Shown here piece by piece: positions 9,264 through 18,054 of a stretch of DNA of 64,000 bases. The DNA is taken from contig NZ_JACSCH020000009.1 in the NCBI RefSeq assembly GCF_014451325.2, positions 124,001 through 188,000 of the forward strand, in the 5' to 3' direction. The position numbers and the translations under genes are program-made. The stretch is from Streptomyces sp. CB02980. GTDB taxonomy: Bacteria > Actinomycetota > Actinomycetes > Streptomycetales > Streptomycetaceae. The notes beneath the pieces were generated by a model that saw nothing but the letters and a program-made list of their open reading frames with translations, was not told the DNA's origin and made no database searches. How positions within the stretch are numbered: the first letter of the stretch is position 1; each line of letters opens with the position of its first letter.

Positions 9264-9298
9264 AAAAAGGTGGGCCCCGTTGTCCACAGGACCCACCT
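9264..9298 (-). terminator. Intrinsic terminator of the methyltransferase gene
   Basis: On the minus strand AGGTGGGTCC pairs with GGGCCCACCT (one mismatch) around an 11-base loop, and the hairpin runs directly into TTTTT. It lies 25 bases past the methyltransferase stop. It is one of few hairpins here with a true U-tract. Confidence 0.85.
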
Positions 9299-9322
9299 AT
9301 TAGTAGGACAAGCGCGGTGCCG

Positions 9323-10162
9323 CTACTCCATGCGTTCGCAGACGAAGACCGCCGTGCCCGGGATCAGATTCCCCCGCAGCGGGGACCAGCCACCCCACTC
9401 CTGGCTGTTCCACTCCGGCCACTCGGGCTCGACCAGGTCGAGCAGGCGGAAGCCGCCGGCCACCACGTCCCGCACCCGGTCGCCGATCGTCCGGTGGTGC
9501 TCCACGTACACCGCCCGCCCCTGCTCGTCCTGCTCCACATAAGGGGTGCGGTCGAAATAGGAGGCCGCGACCGAGAGGCCCTCGGGACCGGGCTCGTCCG
9601 GGAACGCCCAGCGGATCGGATGCGTCACCGAGAAGACCCACCGGCCGCCGGGCCGCAGCACCCGCCGCACCTCCCGGAACACCTTCACCGGGTCGGCGAC
9701 GAACGGCACCGCGCCGTACGCCGAGCACGCCAGGTCGAAGGAGCCGTCCCTGAAGGGCAGGTCACCGGCGTCGGCCTCCACCAGCGGCACGTCCCCGCCG
9801 ATCCGCAGCGCGTGCTGGAGCTGGCGGTGCGAAAGGTCGAGGGCCACCGGCCGCGCCCCCTGCGCCGCCAGCCAGCGCGAGCACTGCGCCGCGCCCGCCC
9901 CGATCTCCAGGACGTCGAGGCCCTTCAGCGAGGCGGCCGGCCCGAGGAGCCCGGCCTCGGCCTCGTCGAGCCCCTCCGGACCCCAGACGAACCGGTCGTC
10001 GCCCAGGAACGGTCCGTGATCGCTCTGGTACTCGTCGGCGTTCCTGTCCCACCAGCCGCGGCTCGCCCGGCTGCTCTCCGCGTCCCCCGCGTCACGCCGG
10101 GTCGCCTCCGCCTCCTCCTCGGCCGAGTCGGAGGGGACTTCGTGTTCGTACTCTTGGTTCAT
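9323..10162 (-). CDS. Class I SAM-dependent methyltransferase
   Basis: A 279-residue protein with a Rossmann methyltransferase fold. After an acidic 35-residue N-terminal extension, the segment WWDRNADEYQ leads into motif I VLEIGAGAAQCSRWL (SAM binding), an acidic loop ALDLS, then ADAGDLPF and a Methyltransf_11 core with RRVLRPGG. The substrate cannot be told from sequence; the pattern resembles small-molecule methyltransferases widespread in Streptomyces. GGGCGAG sits directly before the ATG. The gene is divergent from rpsA and is followed by a good intrinsic terminator, so it is probably monocistronic. Confidence 0.9.
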   Translation of the reverse strand: MNQEYEHEVPSDSAEEEAEATRRDAGDAESSRASRGWWDRNADEYQSDHGPFLGDDRFVWGPEGLDEAEAGLLGPAASLKGLDVLEIGAGAAQCSRWLAAQGARPVALDLSHRQLQHALRIGGDVPLVEADAGDLPFRDGSFDLACSAYGAVPFVADPVKVFREVRRVLRPGGRWVFSVTHPIRWAFPDEPGPEGLSVAASYFDRTPYVEQDEQGRAVYVEHHRTIGDRVRDVVAGGFRLLDLVEPEWPEWNSQEWGGWSPLRGNLIPGTAVFVCERME

Positions 10163-10283
10163 CTCGCCCGCCGATGTAGTTTGCGCTCAGTGCCGCTGTG
10201 TGCGGATCCCGCCGATGAGGCGTGGAAGGACACGAGTTGGTGCCGGAGTTGAGTAGATCTGCCCCGGGTGCGCGCTTCGCGCA

Positions 10284-10312
10284 TTGACCCTGTCCGGCCG
10301 CCCCCGTATGCT
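10284..10312 (+). promoter_or_regulatory. Strong housekeeping promoter of rpsA
   Basis: TTGACC (10284-10289), exactly 17 bases, then TATGCT (10307-10312). This is near consensus for the principal sigma factor HrdB and suits a ribosomal protein gene. Confidence 0.85.
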
Positions 10313-10313
10313 A

Positions 10314-10508
10314 AAGGTTGCGCTGCGGGCCTGCGCGCCTCAGACGGAGCAGGCCGCGCTCGTACCTGTTGTATGTCCCCTCGGTTTTCGAGGCTCCTCC
10401 CGTTCGCGGGAAGGGGGCCTCATTGGCTGTCCGGCTTCTTGGTGCGATACGGGCTCTCGGCGTAGCAGTACCTACGACTTTCTGTCCGTAACCGGAGCCC
10501 TTTCCCAC
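10314..10508 (+). other. Long structured 5' leader of rpsA
   Basis: About 190 transcribed but untranslated bases lie between the promoter and the rpsA ATG. They include a hairpin with outer arms GAGGC and GCCTC and an inner CCCG-TTCG-CGGG (about 10390-10421). The 346-bp region 10163-10508 holds no gene. No known riboswitch was recognised; ribosomal protein feedback is one possibility. Confidence 0.5.
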
Positions 10509-12023
10509 ATGACGAGCAGCACCGAGACCACCGCCACCAGCACCACCCCGCAGGTTGCGGTCAACGACATCGGTAACGAGGAAGCCTTCCTCGCCGCGAT
10601 CGACGAGACGATCAAGTACTTCAACGACGGCGACATCGTCGACGGCGTCATCGTGAAGGTCGACCGGGACGAGGTCCTGCTCGACATCGGTTACAAGACC
10701 GAAGGCGTGATCCCGAGCCGTGAGCTCTCGATCAAGCACGACGTCGACCCGAACGAGGTCGTCAAGGTCGGCGACGAGATCGAGGCCCTGGTTCTCCAGA
10801 AGGAGGACAAGGAAGGCCGCCTGATCCTGTCCAAGAAGCGCGCTCAGTACGAGCGTGCCTGGGGCACGATCGAGAAGATCAAGGAAGAAGACGGCATCGT
10901 CACCGGTACCGTCATCGAGGTCGTCAAGGGTGGTCTCATCCTCGACATCGGCCTCCGCGGCTTCCTGCCGGCCTCCCTCGTCGAGATGCGTCGCGTCCGC
11001 GACCTCCAGCCCTACGTGGGCAAGGAGCTCGAGGCGAAGATCATCGAGCTGGACAAGAACCGCAACAACGTGGTCCTGTCCCGCCGCGCCTGGCTCGAGC
11101 AGACCCAGTCCGAGGTTCGCCAGACGTTCCTCACCACCCTGCAGAAGGGTCAGGTCCGCTCCGGCGTCGTCTCCTCGATCGTCAACTTCGGTGCCTTCGT
11201 GGACCTGGGTGGCGTCGACGGCCTCGTGCACGTCTCCGAGCTGTCCTGGAAGCACATCGACCACCCGTCCGAGGTTGTCGAGGTCGGCCAGGAGGTCACC
11301 GTCGAGGTTCTCGACGTGGACATGGACCGCGAGCGTGTCTCCCTGTCGCTGAAGGCGACGCAGGAGGACCCGTGGCAGCAGTTCGCCCGGACGCACCAGA
11401 TCGGTCAGGTCGTCCCGGGTAAGGTCACCAAGCTGGTTCCGTTCGGTGCGTTCGTCCGCGTGGACGAGGGCATCGAGGGTCTGGTCCACATCTCCGAGCT
11501 GGCCGAGCGCCACGTGGAGATCCCGGAGCAGGTCGTCCAGGTCAACGACGAGATCTTCGTCAAGGTCATCGACATCGACCTCGAGCGTCGTCGCATCAGC
11601 CTCTCGCTGAAGCAGGCCAACGAGTCCTTCGGTGCCGACCCGGCCTCGGTCGAGTTCGACCCGACCCTGTACGGCATGGCCGCGTCCTACGACGACCAGG
11701 GCAACTACATCTACCCCGAGGGCTTCGACCCCGAGACCAACGACTGGCTCGAGGGCTTCGAGACCCAGCGCGAGGTGTGGGAGACCCAGTACGCCGAGGC
11801 GCAGGCTCGTTTCGAGCAGCACCAGGCTCAGGTCATCAAGTCCCGCGAGGCCGACGAGGCCGCCGCTGCCGAGGGCGCTGCCGCCCCGGCCGCCGGTGGC
11901 AACGCCGGTGCGAGCATCTCGGGTGGTTCGTACTCCTCGGAGTCGGACGACAACTCCGGCGCCCTGGCGTCGGACGAGGCGCTCGCCGCCCTGCGCGAGA
12001 AGCTGGCCGGCGGCCAGAGCTGA
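10509..12023 (+). CDS. rpsA: 30S ribosomal protein S1
   Basis: A 504-residue ribosomal protein S1 that helps mRNA bind to the 30S subunit. Four S1 RNA-binding domains start near residues 40 (GDIVDGVIVKV), 126 (GIVTGTVIEV), 212 (GQVRSGVVSS) and 297 (GQVVPGKVTKL), matching the four-domain actinobacterial form rather than the six-domain form of E. coli. An Ala-rich acidic C-terminal tail follows. The ATG at 10509 begins MTSSTETTAT. The upstream frame is open to 10284, but that stretch overlaps the promoter and leader and is not coding. GGAG lies about 11 bases before the ATG. Codon use is strongly biased to optimal codons. Confidence 0.98.
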   Translation: MTSSTETTATSTTPQVAVNDIGNEEAFLAAIDETIKYFNDGDIVDGVIVKVDRDEVLLDIGYKTEGVIPSRELSIKHDVDPNEVVKVGDEIEALVLQKEDKEGRLILSKKRAQYERAWGTIEKIKEEDGIVTGTVIEVVKGGLILDIGLRGFLPASLVEMRRVRDLQPYVGKELEAKIIELDKNRNNVVLSRRAWLEQTQSEVRQTFLTTLQKGQVRSGVVSSIVNFGAFVDLGGVDGLVHVSELSWKHIDHPSEVVEVGQEVTVEVLDVDMDRERVSLSLKATQEDPWQQFARTHQIGQVVPGKVTKLVPFGAFVRVDEGIEGLVHISELAERHVEIPEQVVQVNDEIFVKVIDIDLERRRISLSLKQANESFGADPASVEFDPTLYGMAASYDDQGNYIYPEGFDPETNDWLEGFETQREVWETQYAEAQARFEQHQAQVIKSREADEAAAAEGAAAPAAGGNAGASISGGSYSSESDDNSGALASDEALAALREKLAGGQS

Positions 12024-12059
12024 ACAGGCTCTCCGCTGAGCGCTAGCCGCTAGCGAATC

Positions 12060-12091
12060 GAGGCCCGCTCCCCTTCGGGGGAGCGGGCCTC
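12060..12091 (+). terminator. rpsA terminator hairpin
   Basis: A perfect 14-bp stem GAGGCCCGCTCCCC / GGGGAGCGGGCCTC closes on a TTCG tetraloop, 36 bases after the rpsA stop. Confidence 0.85.
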
Positions 12092-12263
12092 GGTCATGTT
12101 CCGGGGTCTCCGACTCCGCTCCTCCCCGCCGCGAGAGCCGCGCTCGCCCCGAAAGCCGCGCTCCTCGCCCCGAAGGCCGCACCCGTACGGAAGATCGTGC
12201 CGTCCGGGAATGGCGTCGCCGCGCGAGACGTTTCCAGAGAGAACACGAGGAGGAGCGGTAATC

Positions 12264-13202
12264 GTGCTTGATCCCCAGGATTTGTACGAATGGGACGCCA
12301 AGGGCCTGGCTGTCGTCGACCTGGCACTGGCGCAGGAGTCGGCCGGGCTGGTCATGCTGTACCACTTCGACGGCTACATCGACGCGGGGGAGACCGGTGA
12401 GCAGATCATCGAGGGCCTGCTCGACTCCCTGCCCCACCAGCTCGTGGCCCGCTTCGACCACGACCGGCTCGTGGACTACCGCGCCCGTCGCCCGCTGCTG
12501 ACGTTCCGCCGCGACCGCTGGACCGCGTACGAGACGCCGTCCATCGAGGTCCGCCTCGTCCAGGACGCCACCGGCGCCCCCTTCCTCGTCCTCTCCGGCC
12601 CGGAGCCGGACGTCGAGTGGGAGCGGTTCGCCGCCGCCGTCCGGCAGATCATCGAGCGCCTCGGCGTGCGCCTCTCCGTGAACTTCCACGGCATCCCCAT
12701 GGGTGTGCCGCACACCCGGCCCGTCGGCCTCACCCCGCACGGCAGCCGTACCGACCTCATGCCGGGCCACCGCAGCCCCTTCGACGAAGCGCAGGTCCCC
12801 GGCAGTGCGGAGGCCCTGGTCGAGTACCGGCTCACCGAGTCCGGCCACGACACCCTCGGTGTCGCCGCGCACGTCCCGCACTACGTCGCCCGCTCCCCGT
12901 ATCCGGACGCCGCGCTGACCGCGCTCGAGGCCGTGACGGCCGCCACCGGACTTGTCCTCCCCGCGGTCGCGCACTCCTTGCGGACCGAGGCCCGTCGCAC
13001 CCAGACCGAGATCGACCGCCAGATCGGCGAGGGCGACGAGGAGCTGGTCGCGCTCGTGCAGGGCCTTGAGCACCAGTACGACGCGGCGGCCGGCGCGGAG
13101 ACCCGTGGCAGCCTGGTCGCCGAGCCCGTCGACCTGCCGTCGGCGGACGAGCTGGGCCGCGAGTTCGAGCGCTTCCTCGCCGAGCGGGAGGGCGACTCCT
13201 GA
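12264..13202 (+). CDS. PAC2 family protein
   Basis: A 312-residue protein of the PAC2 (proteasome assembly chaperone 2-like) family, recognised from the start LDPQDLYEWD, an early FDGYIDAGETG and the segment SVNFHGIPMGVPHTRP. In actinobacteria these proteins are common but their role is not settled. They belong to the ATP-grasp-associated PAC2 superfamily and may relate to the bacterial proteasome, though no proteasome genes are in this window. I chose GTG 12264 because GGAGGAG lies 8 bases upstream and the residues before it are Arg-rich and unlike the family. It precedes coaE by 31 bp on the same strand. Confidence 0.85.
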   Translation: MLDPQDLYEWDAKGLAVVDLALAQESAGLVMLYHFDGYIDAGETGEQIIEGLLDSLPHQLVARFDHDRLVDYRARRPLLTFRRDRWTAYETPSIEVRLVQDATGAPFLVLSGPEPDVEWERFAAAVRQIIERLGVRLSVNFHGIPMGVPHTRPVGLTPHGSRTDLMPGHRSPFDEAQVPGSAEALVEYRLTESGHDTLGVAAHVPHYVARSPYPDAALTALEAVTAATGLVLPAVAHSLRTEARRTQTEIDRQIGEGDEELVALVQGLEHQYDAAAGAETRGSLVAEPVDLPSADELGREFERFLAEREGDS

Positions 13203-13233
13203 CCCGCCGGGGGCAGGCCCTAAGCTGCCGCTC

Positions 13234-13836
13234 ATGCTGAAGGTGGGCCTGACCGGCGGGATCGGCGCCGGCAAGAGCGAAGTGTCACGGCTGCTCGTCT
13301 CGTACGGGGCCGTGCTGATCGACGCGGACCGGATCGCCCGCGAGGTCGTCGAGCCCGGCACGCCGGGGCTCGCGGCCGTCGTGGAGGCCTTCGGGGAGGA
13401 CGTCCTCACCACGGAGGGGACGCTCGACCGGCCGAAGCTCGGCTCCATCGTCTTCGCCGACGCCGGCCGCCTCGCCGCCCTCAACGCCATCGTGCACCCG
13501 CTGGTCGGGGCCCGGTCGGCGGAGCTGGAGAGCCGGGCGGGCACGGAGGACGTCGTCGTCCACGACGTACCCCTGCTCGCCGAGAACGGGCTCGCGCCGC
13601 TGTACGACCTGGTCGTGGTCGTGGACGCCTCCCCGGAGACCCGGCTCGACCGGCTCGTACGGCTCCGGGGCATGGCCGAGTCCGAGGCACGGGCCCGGAT
13701 GTCGGCCCAGGCCACGCGCGCGCAGCGGCTGGCCGTCGCGGATCTCGTGATCGACAACGACGGGCCGCTCGACGCGCTCGAACCGCAGGTGCGGAAGGTC
13801 TGGGACGAGCTGGAGCGCCGCGCGTCGGTGGAATGA
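13234..13836 (+). CDS. coaE: Dephospho-CoA kinase
   Basis: This enzyme phosphorylates the 3'-hydroxyl of the dephospho-CoA ribose, the last step of coenzyme A synthesis. The 200-residue protein has the P-loop GLTGGIGAGKS at residues 5-15, the substrate-lid region DADRIAREVV, and VVVVDASPETRLDRL in the second half, all typical of CoaE. No clear ribosome-binding site precedes the ATG. Instead TAAGCT lies 7 bases upstream, matching a -10 box, so a leaderless transcript is likely. The stop overlaps an in-frame ATG of the next gene (TGAGG context), but the following TPR gene more likely starts at 13884. Confidence 0.96.
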   Translation: MLKVGLTGGIGAGKSEVSRLLVSYGAVLIDADRIAREVVEPGTPGLAAVVEAFGEDVLTTEGTLDRPKLGSIVFADAGRLAALNAIVHPLVGARSAELESRAGTEDVVVHDVPLLAENGLAPLYDLVVVVDASPETRLDRLVRLRGMAESEARARMSAQATRAQRLAVADLVIDNDGPLDALEPQVRKVWDELERRASVE

Positions 13837-13883
13837 GGGTGCCGGGTCCGGTGTTCAACCACCGGATCGAGGGGAAGGATGCC

Positions 13884-14255
13884 ATGGTGGCCGACAGAAA
13901 CCCGGAAACGCACGTCATCGATTTCCGCGCAGCCGAGCATCTGCTGGCCGCGCGTGACCCTCGTGGCGCCGTGAAGCTCCTGGACTCGGTGATCGCCGCC
14001 CATCCCGAGAACACGGCGGCGCGTCTGCTGCGGGCCCGTGCCTTCTTCGCCGCCGCGCAGCTGCGACCCGCGCAGCTGGAGTTCGAGCTGGTCCTGGAGC
14101 GCGAGCCGGACAACGCGTTCGCGCACTTCGCCCTCGCCCGCACCTTCGAGCGATCCGGCCTGACCGCCCAGGCCACCCGGCACTTCCGCCTCGCGGCCGC
14201 GCTGGACCCGAAGCCGGAGTACCTCCGGGCCGCCGGGTTCGACACGGAGAAGTAG
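13884..14255 (+). CDS. Tetratricopeptide repeat protein
   Basis: A 123-residue all-helical protein built of TPR-like units. Two clear copies carry alternating small and hydrophobic residues (AAEHLLAARDPRGAVKLLD and ARAFFAAAQLRPAQLEFEL), then a third ending ALDPKPEYLRAAG. Such proteins are binding scaffolds; no partner can be named. ATG 13884 is chosen because AGGGGAAGGA is 5 bases upstream. An earlier ATG at 13833 would overlap the coaE stop and lacks a site. It probably shares a transcript with coaE. Confidence 0.8.
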   Translation: MVADRNPETHVIDFRAAEHLLAARDPRGAVKLLDSVIAAHPENTAARLLRARAFFAAAQLRPAQLEFELVLEREPDNAFAHFALARTFERSGLTAQATRHFRLAAALDPKPEYLRAAGFDTEK

Positions 14256-14303
14256 GCGCGGAGACGTACGCGCGGGGATGGACGAGCCGGCGAAACGCGG
14301 GCG

Positions 14304-14573
14304 TCAGCGACCCGTGCCGCCGTGATCCGGCTCGTACGGCGGGATGTCCCGGCCCGGCTGCCAGTGCGGGCCCTGGCGGATGTGGCGCACCACCATCGCC
14401 AGGTCGACCAGGACGACGAGGAACAGCACGCCGCAGGCCGCGGCCCATCCCGGCCGGTCGAGCAGCGAGAAGACGATCGTGCCGAAGGCGGCCCAGAGCA
14501 GTCCCCACAGGCCCAGCCAGAAGCGCATCCGCAGGGGACTGCGCGCGGTCGCCGGTTCGTTCCCGGAACGCAT
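14304..14573 (-). CDS. DUF6343 family small membrane protein
   Basis: An 89-residue protein starting MRSGNEPATARSPLRMRFWL, the pattern of Streptomyces DUF6343 proteins. It has two hydrophobic segments (about residues 17-36 and 42-62) and a polar Pro/Gly tail, so it is a small two-pass membrane protein of unknown function. ATG 14573 fits the family N-terminus and has GGGAG about 12 bases upstream; an ATG at 14585 would add four residues. It is convergent with the TPR gene. Confidence 0.75.
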   Translation of the reverse strand: MRSGNEPATARSPLRMRFWLGLWGLLWAAFGTIVFSLLDRPGWAAACGVLFLVVLVDLAMVVRHIRQGPHWQPGRDIPPYEPDHGGTGR

Positions 14574-14648
14574 GACGGTCACCATCTCCCGTCCGAGCCC
14601 CGAAGGGCTCTTCCAGGATGGACCCTGTGGCGGGGTGGAGGGAACCGG

Positions 14649-14987
14649 CTAGTGGATGACGTTGTAGCTGCGCCACGGCAGGGCGCCCGGCGCGATCTGG
14701 TTGCTGCTGTTGGTGGGGAGGTAGATGTTGTGCTTCCCCTTGCAGTCGCGCGTCGGGAACAGCCTGATGTCGACCAGGGTGTTGTTCTCGACCCTGGTCA
14801 CCCCGCTGGGGGCGAGGAGGCGGTGGCAGCCGTTCACCGAGGGGCTCGTCACGGTCACCACGACCTCGCGCTCCGTCTCGTACGAGAGCGTGCCGACCAT
14901 GGTGCGTCCCAGGCTCGAACAGCCGGCGACGGCGAAGGTGAGCAGCACGGCCCCGGTGGCGGTCGTGAGACGCCGGCGAACGGACAT
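14649..14987 (-). CDS. Small secreted lipoprotein
   Basis: A 112-residue protein with a short basic N-terminus (MSVRRRLTTATG), a hydrophobic stretch and the lipobox FAVAGC at residue 23, then a mature domain of about 90 residues. Two further Cys could pair (in NGCHRLL and RDCKGKH). No family was recognised. It would be exported, lipidated on Cys23 and held on the outer face of the membrane. AGAGGA lies 6 bases before the ATG. It is divergent from the SNF2 helicase gene across 208 bp. Confidence 0.75.
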   Translation of the reverse strand: MSVRRRLTTATGAVLLTFAVAGCSSLGRTMVGTLSYETEREVVVTVTSPSVNGCHRLLAPSGVTRVENNTLVDIRLFPTRDCKGKHNIYLPTNSSNQIAPGALPWRSYNVIH

Positions 14988-15124
14988 GGCGGTTCCTCTT
15001 CTGTCGGAGTCCGGGTCGGTGTTCCGGCGGCACCTCGGGTGCACCCGGTTCAGGCCACCCTCGCGCGCCCGGGGGCCGGTGTCATCCGCTGCTGGGCCGC
15101 TCGGGCGAACCCGCCTGACGGCCG

Positions 15125-15147
15125 TTGTCAGACCCCCGCCGTAAGGT
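15125..15147 (+). promoter_or_regulatory. RecA-NDp / PafBC-type DNA-damage promoter of the SNF2-SWIM operon
   Basis: TTGTCAGACCC - N6 - TAAGGT, against the consensus TTGTCAGTGGC - N6 - TAGGGT. The -35-like half TTGTCAG is perfect and the spacing exact. Transcription would begin about 42 bases before the GTG of the helicase gene. Confidence 0.7.
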
Positions 15148-15195
15148 CGGAGATCCAGTCGACACTCGTCACCCGGTGGGAAGGAGCGCGGAGCC

Positions 15196-18054
15196 GTGTC
15201 ACACACCTGGACGACCAGCGCCGCCGTCTTCCTGCCGGCCGCGCTGCCCCGTGAGGGCCGTGTGGCCTTCTGGGCGCCCGACGGCGGTGCGCTGCCGGAC
15301 CCGGCGGAGAGCGGCGCGGAGCGCGTCGAGCTGACGGTCGCCCGGCGGCACGGCAGCGGCGCCCGGAGCCGGCCCGTCCCCGCCCTGACCCTCCCGGTCG
15401 ACGCCGCGCTGCCCCATCTCGTAGCGGCCCGCCACCATCCGGCCGCCCACCCCGCGACCGCCGGCTGGGGCGCCGCCGCCCTGCACGCCCTGCATCTGGT
15501 GGCCCGCGGCCGCATGCTGCCGGGTCTGACCGCCGACGACCTGGACGCCTGGCGGGCCGGCCCCCTGGACGCCGACGACATCGCCCATCTGCGGGCCGTC
15601 GCCGCGGCCCTGCCGTACGAGGCGCACGCCGTGCCCGTGCCCGGGCGGGGACCGCTGCGCCTGCCCGATCCCGAGGCGCTCGTGCGCGCCTTCCTCGACG
15701 CGGTCGCCGACATCCTGCCCAGGACCCCGGCCGCCGCCCACGCGGTGGGCGCGCCGTTCGCCGCCCGTGCTCCCCAGCATCTGCCCCGCGCGCGTGCCTG
15801 GGCCGCCGAGGCGGCGGCCGGGATGGACGCGGGCGTCCGGGTCTCGCTCCGCCTGGACTTCTCACCCTACGAACTGTTCGACGCCGCCTCCGGCGACGAG
15901 GCCGACGACGCCGGCCGGACCCCGCGCGGCGAGCGCCACGCGGCCGCCGCGCTCCTCCAGATCCACAGCCTCGCCGACCCCACCCTGGTCATCGACGCCA
16001 CGGCCCTCTGGGCGGGCGACGGCGAGCACTTCGGGCCCCGCGCCCGGATCGACGCGGTCCTCGCCCTGCGCCGGGCCGCCCGTGTCTGGCCCCCGCTCGC
16101 CCGGCTCCTGGAGCGGGACGTGCCCGACGTCCTCGCGGTCACCGAGGACGAGCTGTACGAACTGCTCGGCCCGGCCGCCGCCCGGCTCGCCGACGCCGGG
16201 GTCGCCGTCCACTGGCCGCGCGAGCTGGCCCGTTCCCTCAGCGCCTCCGCCGTCGTCAGCACCCACGCCGCGCCGGGCTCGGCGACCGACGGCACCGCGT
16301 TCTTCGACAGCGAGGAACTCCTGCGGTTCAACTGGCAGCTGGCCCTCGACGGCGACCCGCTCACCGAGCGGGAGATGGATCACCTCGCCGAGGCCCATCG
16401 GCCGATCGTGCGCCTCCGCGACCAGTGGGTCGTCGTCGACCCCGATCTCGTCCGCAAGGCGCGCAAGCGGGAACTCGGCCTGCTCGAACCGGTCGACGCC
16501 CTCGCCGTCGCCCTCACCGGCACCGCGGAGGTGGACGGCGAGACCGTGCCCGCGGTCCCCGTCGGGGCGCTCGCCGCGCTCCGCGACCGGCTCCTCGCCG
16601 GACCCGAGGACGTGCAGGCCCCGCCCGGTCTCACCGCCACCCTCCGCGACTACCAGCTGCGCGGCCTCGCCTGGCTGGACCTGATGACCTCGCTCGGCCT
16701 CGGCGGCTGCCTCGCCGACGACATGGGCCTCGGCAAGACCGTCACCCTGATCGCCCTCCATCTGCGCCGCGCCCGGCGCGCCCCCACCCTCGTCGTCTGC
16801 CCGGCGTCGCTGCTCGGCAACTGGCAGCGGGAGGTGGGGAGGTTCGCCCCCGACGTGCCCGTCCGGCGTTTCCACGGCGCCGAGCGCGACCTCGACGGCG
16901 CCGAGGGCGGATTCGTCCTCACCACCTACGGCACGCTGCGGACGAGCGCCGCCGAACTGGCGGGGCGGGAGTGGGGGATGGTCGTCGCCGACGAGGCCCA
17001 GCACGTCAAGAACCCGTTCTCCGCGACCGCGAGGGCGCTGCGCGAGATCCCCGCGCCCGCTCGGGTCGCCCTCACCGGCACCCCCGTGGAGAACAACCTC
17101 TCCGAACTCTGGGCGCTCCTCGACTGGACCACGCCCGGTCTCCTCGGCCCGCTCAAGGCCTTCCGCTCCCGGCACGCCCGCGCCGTCGAGAACCACGAGG
17201 AGATCGAGCACGAGGAGGCCGTCGAGCGGCTCTCCCGGCTCGTCCGGCCCTTCCTGCTGCGCCGCCGCAAGTCCGACCCCGGCATCGTCCCCGAGCTGCC
17301 GCCGAAGACGGAGTCCGACCACCCCGTCTCCCTCACCCGGGAACAGGCCTCGCTGTACGAGGCGGTCGTCCGCGAGACCATGGCGCGGATCGAGGAGGCC
17401 GAGGGCATCGCCCGCCGGGGCCTCGTCATGAAGCTGCTGACCTCCCTCAAACAGATCTGCAACCACCCCGCGCAGTACCTGAAGGAGGAGGCGCCACGCG
17501 GCAGCGGCACCGCGCGCCTCGCCGGCCGCTCGGGGAAGCTCGCCCTGCTCGACGAGCTCCTGGACACGATCCTCGCCGAGGACGGCTCGGTGCTCGTCTT
17601 CACCCAGTACGTGACGATGGCGCGGCTCCTCGCCGACCATCTGGCCGCGCGTGGCATCCAGGCCCAACTCCTCCACGGCGGCACCCCGGTGGCCGAGCGG
17701 GAGCGGATGGTCGACCGCTTCCAGGCCGGCGAGGTCCCCGTCTTCCTGCTCTCCCTCAAAGCCGCGGGCACCGGCCTCAACCTCACCCGGGCCGGCCATG
17801 TCGTCCACTACGACCGCTGGTGGAACCCGGCCGTCGAGGAGCAGGCCACCGACCGGGCCTACCGCATCGGGCAGACCCAGCCGGTGCAGGTCCACCGGCT
17901 GGTCGCCGAGGGCACCGTCGAGGACCGGATCGGCGAGATGCTCCGCGCCAAGCGGGCCCTGGCCGACGCCGTCCTCGGCTCCGGCGAGGCGGCCCTCACC
18001 GAACTGACCGACCGGGAGCTCGCCGACCTGGTGTCCCTGAGGAGGCCCTCGTGA
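15196..18054 (+). CDS. SNF2-family DEAD/DEAH-box helicase / ATPase
   Basis: A 952-residue Swi2/Snf2-type double-stranded DNA translocase. The N-terminal 460 residues are a long domain of the kind found in bacterial SNF2 proteins. The motor follows: motif I DDMGLGKT (Lys about residue 514), motif II DEAQH, motif III LTGTPVENN, a linker with LRRRKSDP, and the C-terminal lobe with VFTQYVTM, LLSLKAAGTGLNLT and motif VI ATDRAYRIGQ. It probably remodels protein-DNA complexes. Start GTG 15196 has GGAAGGAG 9 bases upstream. Its stop overlaps the GTG of the SWIM protein (GTGA), so the two are co-translated. The promoter marks it as DNA-damage inducible. Confidence 0.95.
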   Translation: MSHTWTTSAAVFLPAALPREGRVAFWAPDGGALPDPAESGAERVELTVARRHGSGARSRPVPALTLPVDAALPHLVAARHHPAAHPATAGWGAAALHALHLVARGRMLPGLTADDLDAWRAGPLDADDIAHLRAVAAALPYEAHAVPVPGRGPLRLPDPEALVRAFLDAVADILPRTPAAAHAVGAPFAARAPQHLPRARAWAAEAAAGMDAGVRVSLRLDFSPYELFDAASGDEADDAGRTPRGERHAAAALLQIHSLADPTLVIDATALWAGDGEHFGPRARIDAVLALRRAARVWPPLARLLERDVPDVLAVTEDELYELLGPAAARLADAGVAVHWPRELARSLSASAVVSTHAAPGSATDGTAFFDSEELLRFNWQLALDGDPLTEREMDHLAEAHRPIVRLRDQWVVVDPDLVRKARKRELGLLEPVDALAVALTGTAEVDGETVPAVPVGALAALRDRLLAGPEDVQAPPGLTATLRDYQLRGLAWLDLMTSLGLGGCLADDMGLGKTVTLIALHLRRARRAPTLVVCPASLLGNWQREVGRFAPDVPVRRFHGAERDLDGAEGGFVLTTYGTLRTSAAELAGREWGMVVADEAQHVKNPFSATARALREIPAPARVALTGTPVENNLSELWALLDWTTPGLLGPLKAFRSRHARAVENHEEIEHEEAVERLSRLVRPFLLRRRKSDPGIVPELPPKTESDHPVSLTREQASLYEAVVRETMARIEEAEGIARRGLVMKLLTSLKQICNHPAQYLKEEAPRGSGTARLAGRSGKLALLDELLDTILAEDGSVLVFTQYVTMARLLADHLAARGIQAQLLHGGTPVAERERMVDRFQAGEVPVFLLSLKAAGTGLNLTRAGHVVHYDRWWNPAVEEQATDRAYRIGQTQPVQVHRLVAEGTVEDRIGEMLRAKRALADAVLGSGEAALTELTDRELADLVSLRRPS

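Noticed and set aside
10311..14183. A 1290-codon open frame on the minus strand across rpsA, PAC2, coaE and the TPR gene
   Set aside because: It is antisense to well-supported genes, its composition follows the mirrored GC3 pattern of those genes, and no family was recognised. Long antisense frames are normal in such GC-rich DNA.
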